A stretch of DNA of 64,000 nucleotides from Arenimonas sp. SCN 70-307 (lineage in GTDB: Bacteria; Pseudomonadota; Gammaproteobacteria; Xanthomonadales; Xanthomonadaceae), in NCBI RefSeq assembly GCF_001724815.1, contig NZ_MEDO01000012.1:1-64000 (forward strand), read 5' to 3'. Below are positions 58,048 through 64,000 of this stretch, in pieces. Position 1 is the stretch's first letter; each line of letters opens with the position of its first letter. A program made the position numbers and the translations under genes. The notes under the pieces are model-generated. The model searched no databases. It was not told the origin of the DNA and saw only the letters and a list, made by a program, of their open reading frames with translations.

Positions 58048-59224
58048 GCGCCGGCGCGCACCGGCCCTGCTGCTCGCCCTGCTCTGCCTGGCCTGGCTGC
58101 TGCCGGGCCTGGCCGCGGCCGCCGCGCCGCGCATCGGCGTGATGACGATGGAGCCGGGCGAGATCTTCTTCGAACGCTTCGGCCACAACAGCGTCGTCGT
58201 GCAGGACCCGGCCACCGGCCAGGCCCTGAGCTACAACTTCGGTTTCTTCGACCTCGACGAGCCCGGCTTCCACCGGAACTTCGTGCGTGGGCGCATGGAG
58301 TACCGGCTCGAGGTGCTGCCGCTCGAGCGCGACCTGGCCTACTACCGCCAGGTCGGCCGCGGCGTGGTGGTGCAGTGGCTGGCGCTGGAACCGACGCAGG
58401 CCCGCGAACTGGCCGATGCCCTGGCGGAGAACGCCCGGCCCGAAAACGCCCGCTACGTCTACGACTACTACACCGCCAACTGCTCCACGCGCGTGCGCGA
58501 CGCCATCGACCGCGCCGTGGGCGGGCAGCTGCAAGCCCAGCTGATCGGCCGCTCCCAGGGCAACACCTGGCGCAGCGAATCGGTGCGACTGGCGGCGCCG
58601 GCGCCGTGGATGGCGCTGGGCTTCCACCTCGGCCTGGGCGGCAGCGCCGACCGGCCGCTGTCGCGCTGGGAGGAGGCGTTCATCCCGATGCGCCTGCGCG
58701 ACGCGCTGCGCGAATCGAAGCTGCCCGATGGCCGGCCGCTGGTGGCCACCGAGCAGACCCTGCTGCCGCATCGCCTGGTGCCACCGCCGGCGGAGGCACC
58801 GCAGCTGACGGGCAAGGCCTTCCTGGCCGGCCTGGCGCTGGCGGCGCTGGTGCTGCTGGCGGGCAAGCGCGCGCCGCGCGCGCTGGCCGGATTCGCCCTG
58901 GTGTTCTGGACCGTCGCGGGCCTGGCCGGGGGGGTGATGGCCTTCATCTGGCTGGGCAGCGCCCACACCGCCGGCCACGCCAACCAGAACCTGCTGCTGC
59001 TCAGTCCGCTGTGCCTGGCCCTGCTGCCCGGCGGCTGGGCGCGGCTGCGCGGGCGCGAACCGTCGGGGCGCTTCCGCGTGCTGCTGTGGATCGTGACCGG
59101 AAGCGCCGCCCTGGCCGGCTTCCTCAAGTTCCTGCCCTTCCTGCCCCAGCAGAACGTGGAGTGGGTCGTGCTGCTGCTGCCGCTACACTGGGCCCTGCTG
59201 CGCAGCCTGGACCCGAAGCGATGA
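58034..59224 (+). CDS. DUF4105 exported/membrane protein
   Basis: The 396-residue protein has a signal peptide (about 1-30). A DUF4105 domain spans about 32-245, with PGEIFFERFGHNSVVVQDP, YNFGFFD and YYTANCSTRVRDAID; its Cys and His make a papain-like fold plausible. Four hydrophobic helices follow in the last 135 residues. The domain would face the periplasm. Function is not established. The gene is coupled to corC upstream (14-base overlap) and to corA downstream (4-base overlap). Confidence 0.78.
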   Translation: MARTERRRAPALLLALLCLAWLLPGLAAAAAPRIGVMTMEPGEIFFERFGHNSVVVQDPATGQALSYNFGFFDLDEPGFHRNFVRGRMEYRLEVLPLERDLAYYRQVGRGVVVQWLALEPTQARELADALAENARPENARYVYDYYTANCSTRVRDAIDRAVGGQLQAQLIGRSQGNTWRSESVRLAAPAPWMALGFHLGLGGSADRPLSRWEEAFIPMRLRDALRESKLPDGRPLVATEQTLLPHRLVPPPAEAPQLTGKAFLAGLALAALVLLAGKRAPRALAGFALVFWTVAGLAGGVMAFIWLGSAHTAGHANQNLLLLSPLCLALLPGGWARLRGREPSGRFRVLLWIVTGSAALAGFLKFLPFLPQQNVEWVVLLLPLHWALLRSLDPKR

Positions 59225-60198
59225 ACACCTGCGTCGTCAACTGCGTGCGCTACGGCCGCGACGGCGGCCGGCGCGACATCACCCTGGACGAAATAAGCGA
59301 CGTGCTGGCGGTGGACGACGGCAGCTTCGTCTGGGTGGGGCTGTACGAGCCGGGCGAGGAGCTGCTGGACAAGCTGCAGGAGGAGTTCGACCTGCACGAC
59401 CTGGCCGTCGAGGACGCGCACCACGCGCACCAGCGACCCAAGATCGAGGCCTATGGCAATTCGCTGTTCATCGCCGTGCACACCGCGCAGGCGCAGGATG
59501 GCAAGGTGAGCTTCGGCGAAACCCACCTCTTCGTCGGGCCGCGCTACCTGGTGACGGTGCGCCACGGCACCTCGCTGTCCTACAACACGGTGCGCGCCCG
59601 CTGCGAGCGCGAGCCCGAGCTGCTGGCGCTGGGCCCCACCTACGGCCTGTACGCCGTGCTCGACTTCATCGTCGACAATTACCTGCCCATCGTCGACGAG
59701 TTCCGCGACCAGCTCAACGAGCTCGAACACGACATCTTCGCCGAGAGCTTCAGCCGCGACACGGTGCGCAAGCTCTACGACCTCAAGCGCGAGCTGACCC
59801 GCCTGCGCCTGGCGGTGACGCCGATGCAGGACATCACCGGCCAGCTGACCCGCGTGCACACGCACCTGGTGGGCGAAGAGATGCGGTTGTACTTCCGCGA
59901 CGTGTACGACCACATCCTGCGCGTGTCCGACGCCACCGACACCCTGCGCGAGATGCTCACCGCGGCGATGTCGGTGAACCTGGCCCTGGTCACGGTGGCC
60001 CAGGGCGAGGTGGTCAAGCGCCTGGCCGGCTGGGCCGCGCTGCTGGCCGCGCCCACGCTGATCACCAGCTGGTACGGCATGAACTTCCCGCACATGCCCG
60101 AGTTCGCCACCCGCTTCGGCTACGCCGGCGTCATCGGCGTCACGGCCCTGGTCGTCGGCGGCCTGTTCCTCCTCCTGCGCCGCGCCCGCTGGCTCTAA
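59221..60198 (+). CDS. corA: CorA-family magnesium/cobalt transporter
   Basis: The 325-residue protein has the long cytoplasmic funnel domain and two C-terminal membrane helices (about 265-285 and 298-318). The pore signature YGMNFPHMPE lies between them. It forms a pentameric Mg2+ (Co2+, Ni2+) channel. Pairing with the CorC-like gene two positions upstream fits divalent-cation handling. The stop is immediately followed by a long palindrome that may act as terminator. Confidence 0.93.
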   Translation: MNTCVVNCVRYGRDGGRRDITLDEISDVLAVDDGSFVWVGLYEPGEELLDKLQEEFDLHDLAVEDAHHAHQRPKIEAYGNSLFIAVHTAQAQDGKVSFGETHLFVGPRYLVTVRHGTSLSYNTVRARCEREPELLALGPTYGLYAVLDFIVDNYLPIVDEFRDQLNELEHDIFAESFSRDTVRKLYDLKRELTRLRLAVTPMQDITGQLTRVHTHLVGEEMRLYFRDVYDHILRVSDATDTLREMLTAAMSVNLALVTVAQGEVVKRLAGWAALLAAPTLITSWYGMNFPHMPEFATRFGYAGVIGVTALVVGGLFLLLRRARWL

Positions 60199-60270
60199 GA
60201 AACGGGGTCAGGTTCACTTATGCCCCGGGCCCGACGGGCCCCGGGGCATAAGTGAACCTGACCCCGTTTC
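60199..60270. repeat. Palindromic intergenic element, family A copy 2
   Basis: Perfect 28-nt arms (60199-60226 and 60243-60270) enclose a smaller GGGCCC-type hairpin. The arms share the CAGGTTCA core and the arrangement of the copy at 57072-57145. The element begins one base after the corA stop and ends five bases before the FNR box of hemN, which makes it a likely insulator or terminator as well as a dispersed repeat. Confidence 0.78.
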
Positions 60271-60275
60271 TTTGC

Positions 60276-60289
60276 TTGACGGAGGTCAA
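60276..60289 (+). promoter_or_regulatory. FNR/ANR-type box upstream of hemN
   Basis: TTGAC-GGAG-GTCAA is a perfect dyad of the TTGAY-N4-RTCAA type recognised by FNR, ANR and DNR. Its centre is about 42 bases before the preferred hemN ATG. A class II promoter would then give a very short or leaderless mRNA. An FNR-type regulator is encoded two genes on. Confidence 0.7.
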
Positions 60290-60324
60290 GGCGGGGCCGG
60301 GCGGCGGGCGGCAGGATGCCTGCC

Positions 60325-61719
60325 ATGGCCGCCATCCCCCCCTTCGACGCTGAGCTGCTCCGCCGCTACGACCGGCCGGGGCCGCGCTATACCTCCTATC
60401 CGACCGCGCCGCAGTTCAAGCCCGGCTTCGGCGCCGCCGACTTCGCCCGCGCCGCCCGCCTGAGCAACGACGACCCGATCCCGCGCCGCCTGTCGATCTA
60501 CGCGCACGTGCCGTTCTGCTTCAGCCCCTGCTTCTACTGCGGCTGCAACCGCATCATCACCCGCGACAAGGCCCGCGCCGACACCTACCTGGCGCGGCTG
60601 GTGCGCGAGGTGGCGATGCTCGGCCCGCTGTTCGACCGCGACCGCGAGGTGGTGCAGATCCACCTCGGCGGCGGCACCCCGAACTTCTTCAGCGCCTCGC
60701 AGATCGGCGAACTGCTCGAGAGCTTCAACACCCATTTCCGTTTCAGCCAGTCCCCCACCCGCGACTTCTCCATCGAGCTCGACCCGCGGTTCGTCGAGGC
60801 CGGCGACATCGAGGCCCTGGCCTTCATGGGCTTCAACCGAGCAAGCCTCGGCGTGCAGGACTTCGACCCGAGGGTGCAGGCGGCGGTCAACCGGATCCAG
60901 TCGGTGGAAGAGACACAGGCCGTGATCGATGCCTGCCGCCGCCATGGTTTCCGCTCGGTGAACGTGGACCTGATCTACGGCCTGCCGCTGCAGTCCCGCG
61001 AAGGATTCGGCAAGACCCTCGACACCGTGGTCGCCACCCGCCCCGACCGCCTGGCCGTCTACAGCTACGCGCACATGCCCCAGCTGTTCCGCCCGCAGAA
61101 GCAGATCGACGAGTCGCAGCTGCCCAGCGCCGAGGACAAGCTGGGCCTGCTGCAGCTGGCGATCGAAAAACTCTCGGCCGCCGGCTACCGCTACATCGGC
61201 ATGGACCACTTCGCCCTGCCCGGCGACGACCTGTCGATCGCCCAGGAGAAGGGCGGCCTGCACCGAAATTTCATGGGCTACACCACCCACGCCGACTGCG
61301 ACCTGGTGGGCATGGGTGTGAGCGCGATCAGCCACGTCGGCGACACCTACAGCCAGAACCCGCGCGACCTGCCCAGCTGGGAGATCGCCATCGACGAAGG
61401 CCGCCTGCCCACCTGGCGCGGCATGCAGCTCGACGCCGACGACAACCTGCGGGCCGACCTGATCCAGCAGCTGATGTGCCAGGGCGAGGTCGATATCCCG
61501 GCCCTCGAGGAGCGCCACGAGATCAACTTCGGCGTCTATTTCGCCGACGAACTGGCCCGGCTGGAGCCCCTGCAGGCCGACGGCCTGGTCGAGGTTTCGG
61601 CCGACCGGATCACGGCGACCTCGCGCGGGCGCCTGCTGCTGCGTATCATCGCGGCATGTTTCGACCGCTACCTGCACCAGGCCCAGGCCGAGCCCGCGCG
61701 CTTCTCCAAGGCCATCTGA
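60325..61719 (+). CDS. hemN: Oxygen-independent coproporphyrinogen III oxidase
   Basis: The 464-residue radical-SAM enzyme has the cluster motif CFSPCFYCGC (Cys65, Cys69, Cys72 plus Cys74), HLGGGTPNFF, a HemN C-terminal domain and GPRYTSYPTAPQF near the N terminus. It decarboxylates coproporphyrinogen III to protoporphyrinogen IX without oxygen. I prefer the ATG at 60325, since AGGA at 60313-60316 is eight bases away; an in-frame ATG at 60316 would add three residues. The FNR box fits anaerobic induction. Confidence 0.93.
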   Translation: MAAIPPFDAELLRRYDRPGPRYTSYPTAPQFKPGFGAADFARAARLSNDDPIPRRLSIYAHVPFCFSPCFYCGCNRIITRDKARADTYLARLVREVAMLGPLFDRDREVVQIHLGGGTPNFFSASQIGELLESFNTHFRFSQSPTRDFSIELDPRFVEAGDIEALAFMGFNRASLGVQDFDPRVQAAVNRIQSVEETQAVIDACRRHGFRSVNVDLIYGLPLQSREGFGKTLDTVVATRPDRLAVYSYAHMPQLFRPQKQIDESQLPSAEDKLGLLQLAIEKLSAAGYRYIGMDHFALPGDDLSIAQEKGGLHRNFMGYTTHADCDLVGMGVSAISHVGDTYSQNPRDLPSWEIAIDEGRLPTWRGMQLDADDNLRADLIQQLMCQGEVDIPALEERHEINFGVYFADELARLEPLQADGLVEVSADRITATSRGRLLLRIIAACFDRYLHQAQAEPARFSKAI

Positions 61720-61738
61720 GCCCGACGGGGGTACCCGC

Positions 61739-62488
61739 GTGAGCCCGACGGCCCGCCGGCCCCGGCACAATCCCATTGCCGACGACGGCGACGAGCTGCG
61801 CTTTTGCAGCACCTGCGCCTTCTCCGACGCCTGCCTGTCCCAGGGCTACGGCAAGTCCGACCTGATGGACCTGCACGTGCTGGTCGAGCATGTCGGGCCC
61901 TACCACGAGGGCGAGCACATCTTCCGCGAGGGCGACGAGTTCAACGCCATCGCCGCGGTGCGTGCCGGCACGGTCAAGACCTACGTACTCGACGCCTCCG
62001 GCCACGAACAGGTGCTGGGGTTCCACCTGCCGGGCGAGATCATCGGCCTCAACGCCATTTCCGAGGCCCGCTACCCCTGCAACGCGGTGGCGCTGGACAC
62101 GGTGATGCTGTGCCGGTTCTCGTTCCCGAAGATGGCGCTGCTGGCCACCCGCATGCCCGGGCTGCAGGCCCAGCTGTTCCGGCTGCTGAGCCAGGACATC
62201 GGCAAGGCCGCCCTGCTGGCCGGCGACTACAGCGCCGACCAGCGCATGGCCGCCTTCCTGGTGGCGCTGTCGCGGCGTTTCGCCCAGCGCGGCTTTTCGG
62301 CCACCCGCCTGCACCTGACCATGACCCGCACCGACATGGCCAACTACCTGCGCCTGGCGCCCGAGACGGTCAGCCGCGTGCTGCGCCGCCTGCAGGAGGA
62401 CGGCCGGATCCGGGTGGACCGCCGCGAGCTCGAGATCACCGACCCGGCCGGGCTCGAAGACCTCGCCCGCGCCGTCCTGCGCAGCTGA
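61739..62488 (+). CDS. fnr: FNR/ANR-type anaerobic transcription regulator
   Basis: The 249-residue CRP-family protein has the oxygen-sensing cysteines of FNR: Cys23, Cys26 and Cys32 (C-X2-C-X5-C) plus Cys114. A cyclic-nucleotide-binding-like domain comes first, and the HTH contains APETVSRVLRRL, with the Glu and Ser-Arg that read TTGAT half sites. It should bind a [4Fe-4S] cluster and act without oxygen. The start is GTG at 61739, 19 bases after the hemN stop. Both flanking genes have matching DNA boxes. Confidence 0.92.
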   Translation: MSPTARRPRHNPIADDGDELRFCSTCAFSDACLSQGYGKSDLMDLHVLVEHVGPYHEGEHIFREGDEFNAIAAVRAGTVKTYVLDASGHEQVLGFHLPGEIIGLNAISEARYPCNAVALDTVMLCRFSFPKMALLATRMPGLQAQLFRLLSQDIGKAALLAGDYSADQRMAAFLVALSRRFAQRGFSATRLHLTMTRTDMANYLRLAPETVSRVLRRLQEDGRIRVDRRELEITDPAGLEDLARAVLRS

Positions 62489-62499
62489 CCAAGCCCCTG

Positions 62500-62607
62500 T
62501 AGGAGCGCCTTCAGGCGCGAATCTTTTGCCTTTCCATCTTTGCGCCGGGAACGAGCCCGGCGCGAAAGAGCCAAGGAGCAAAAGATTCGCGCCTGAAGGC
62601 GCTCCTA
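62500..62607. repeat. Inverted pair of REP-like repeats (TAGGAGCGCC type)
   Basis: Perfect 30-nt arms (62500-62529 and 62578-62607) begin TAGGAGCGCCTTCAGGCGCG, itself a small palindrome like the GTAGGAGCGGC-type REPs of pseudomonads and xanthomonads. Between the arms is another perfect hairpin (62542-62549 with 62556-62563). The layout is a BIME-like pair. It separates fnr from norB and may end the fnr transcript. Confidence 0.8.
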
Positions 62608-62619
62608 CCGTGGCATCGC

Positions 62620-62633
62620 TTGACCTGGGTCAG
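62620..62633 (+). promoter_or_regulatory. FNR/DNR-type box upstream of norB
   Basis: TTGAC-CTGG-GTCAG matches the FNR/DNR dyad with one change in the last base. Its centre is about 61 bases before the norB ATG, leaving room for a promoter and a 20-base leader with AAGGAG. Nitric oxide reductase genes are classical DNR/FNR targets. Confidence 0.6.
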
Positions 62634-62687
62634 TGACCCGGCCCCCGGTGAACACGAGCATGGCGGCATCCTGCAAGGAGAGCCGTC

Positions 62688-64000
62688 ATGAGTAGCACCA
62701 AGAAGCTGTGGTTGGGCCTGGCCGCCCTGCTCGCGGTTTCGTTCGCCGCCCTGCTCTGGGTCGGCAGCGAAATCCACCGCGTCATGCCACCGATCCCCGA
62801 AAAGGTCGTCACCGAATCCGGCCAGGTGGTCTTCACCAAGGACGACATCCAGACCGGCCGCGTCGTCTGGCAGTCGATCGGCGGCCAGCAGCTGGGCTCG
62901 ATCTGGGGGCACGGCGGCTACGTCGCCCCGGACTGGACCGCCGACTGGCTGCACCGCGAGGCCGTGGCCATCCTCGACGCCTGGGCCCGGGCCGAATACT
63001 CCGCGCCCGACCACGCCTCGCTCGGCAAGGCCGAGCAGGCCGCGCTGGAGGCGAGGCTGCAGGAGATGCTGCGGGCCAACACCTTCGACGAGGCCGCCGG
63101 CACCATCACCATCAGCGACGAGCGCCTGCTGGCGATCAACAACGTCTCGGCGCACTACCAGAGCCTGTTCAGCAACGACCCGGCCACCAAGTCGCTGCGC
63201 GAGGCCTATGCGATGAAGGACGGCACGGTCGCCGACGCCGAGCACCGGCGCATGATGACCGCGTTCTACTGGTGGACGTCCTGGACCGCCGTCACCCAGC
63301 GCCCGGGCAAGGACATCACCTACACCAACAACTGGCCCTACGACCCGGTGGTGGGCAACGAGCCGCCCTCGAACCTGCTGCTGTGGACGGTGTTCAGCGT
63401 GCTGTTCCTGATCGCCGGCATCTCGCTGCTGGGCTGGCACTACGCGGTCAACCACGAGCGCGACGAGGACCCGAAGCTGCCGCTGACCGACCCGCTGGCG
63501 CAGGTGAAGGTCACGCCTTCGATGAGGGCCACGGCCAAGTACTTCTGGATCGTGATCGCGCTGTTCCTGGCGCAGATCCTGCTGGGCGCGATGACCGCGC
63601 ACTACCAGGTCGAGGGCCAGGACTTCTACGGCTTCGCGCTCTCGGAAATCCTGCCCTACTCGCTCACGCGCACCTGGCACACCCAACTGGCGGTGCTGTG
63701 GATCGCCACGGCCTGGCTGGGCATGGGCCTGTACATCGGCCCGGCGATCTCCGGGCATGAGCCCAGGTTCCAGGCGCTGGGCGTCAACGTGCTCTGGGTC
63801 TGCCTGATCATCATCGTGGTCGGTTCGTTCGCGGGCCAGTGGTTCGCGGTGATGCAGAAGCTGGGCCTCGAGCACAACTTCTGGTTCGGCCACCAGGGCT
63901 GGGAATACGTCGACCTGGGCCGCTTCTGGCAGTGGTTCCTGTTCCTCGGCCTGGGCATCTGGCTGGTGCTGGTGGGCCGCTGCCTGGTGCCGGCGATCCG
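62688..64000 (+). CDS. norB: Quinol-dependent nitric oxide reductase (partial, runs off the window)
   Basis: The frame from ATG 62688 stays open to the end, giving 437 residues. After one N-terminal helix (about 7-26) comes the periplasmic cytochrome-c-like insert without heme-binding CxxCH. It contains IQTGRVVWQSIGGQQLGSIW and NNWPYDP, typical of qNOR. Membrane helices follow from about 228, with YFWIVIALFLAQILLGAM and RTWHTQLAVLWIATAWLGMG holding the first heme histidine. It reduces NO to N2O with quinol. AAGGAG lies eight bases before the start. The distal iron ligands and C terminus are outside the window. Confidence 0.92.
   Translation, partial: MSSTKKLWLGLAALLAVSFAALLWVGSEIHRVMPPIPEKVVTESGQVVFTKDDIQTGRVVWQSIGGQQLGSIWGHGGYVAPDWTADWLHREAVAILDAWARAEYSAPDHASLGKAEQAALEARLQEMLRANTFDEAAGTITISDERLLAINNVSAHYQSLFSNDPATKSLREAYAMKDGTVADAEHRRMMTAFYWWTSWTAVTQRPGKDITYTNNWPYDPVVGNEPPSNLLLWTVFSVLFLIAGISLLGWHYAVNHERDEDPKLPLTDPLAQVKVTPSMRATAKYFWIVIALFLAQILLGAMTAHYQVEGQDFYGFALSEILPYSLTRTWHTQLAVLWIATAWLGMGLYIGPAISGHEPRFQALGVNVLWVCLIIIVVGSFAGQWFAVMQKLGLEHNFWFGHQGWEYVDLGRFWQWFLFLGLGIWLVLVGRCLVPAI

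Overview
The window is a piece of a high-GC gammaproteobacterial chromosome. Gene content and order point to the Xanthomonadales (Lysobacteraceae/Xanthomonadaceae): thrS-infC-rpmI-rplT-pheST-ihfA-merR, a fimT-pilVWXY1E cluster beside an AlgZ-type kinase, petABC-sspAB, miaB-phoH-ybeY-corC, and a large OAR-type TonB-dependent receptor. The family is inferred from these blocks and not from any database match.

Positions 1-4090 are an integrated island with lower GC and different codon use. It starts with a cut-off IS3-type transposase and ends at a 45-nt fragment of the 3' half of a tRNA-Phe gene, an attachment-site scar. Its cargo is a secreted YHYH/Excalibur protein; a tight three-gene defence-like cassette (ThsB-like TIR protein, caspase-like protease, and a third protein with an R-X5-H HEPN-like motif); and two unknown membrane proteins. 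The TIR plus caspase pair matches the layout of type IV Thoeris. The third gene is the least explained part.

Positions 4171-17440 hold a PhyH dioxygenase, a lipocalin, a secreted S8 protease with a C-terminal SLH-like region, and a translationally coupled signalling run (FHA-GAF protein, Ser/Thr kinase with TPRs, soluble NarL-type histidine kinase, LuxR-type regulator). A lipoprotein and an acyl-CoA dehydrogenase follow.

Positions 17471-27758, almost all on the minus strand, are translation and housekeeping genes. The thrS leader carries a textbook attenuator: a seven-codon peptide with three consecutive Thr codons, a perfect 7-bp antiterminator and an overlapping terminator. infC appears to start at ATC. 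uvrB and three tRNAs (Pro, Val, Asn) are near.

Positions 27907-38079 are type IV pilus assembly: minor pilins and PilY1 in one minus-strand operon, with an AlgZ/FimS-like kinase divergently adjacent, then ppnN.

Positions 38212-57065 hold a TonB receptor, marC, an SDR, grxD, sodB, an orphan ABC ATPase, purEK, a Trm112-like protein, nadC, an FHA protein, sspAB, the cytochrome bc1 operon, a lytic transglycosylase, and miaB-phoH-ybeY.

Positions 57066-64000 hold corC, a DUF4105 protein, corA, hemN, an FNR-type regulator and the start of a quinol-type nitric oxide reductase. FNR/DNR-like boxes precede hemN and norB. Three long palindromic intergenic repeats sit here, two of one family. No rRNA, CRISPR array or replication origin was seen. 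No stretch above about 300 bases lacks an annotated feature.
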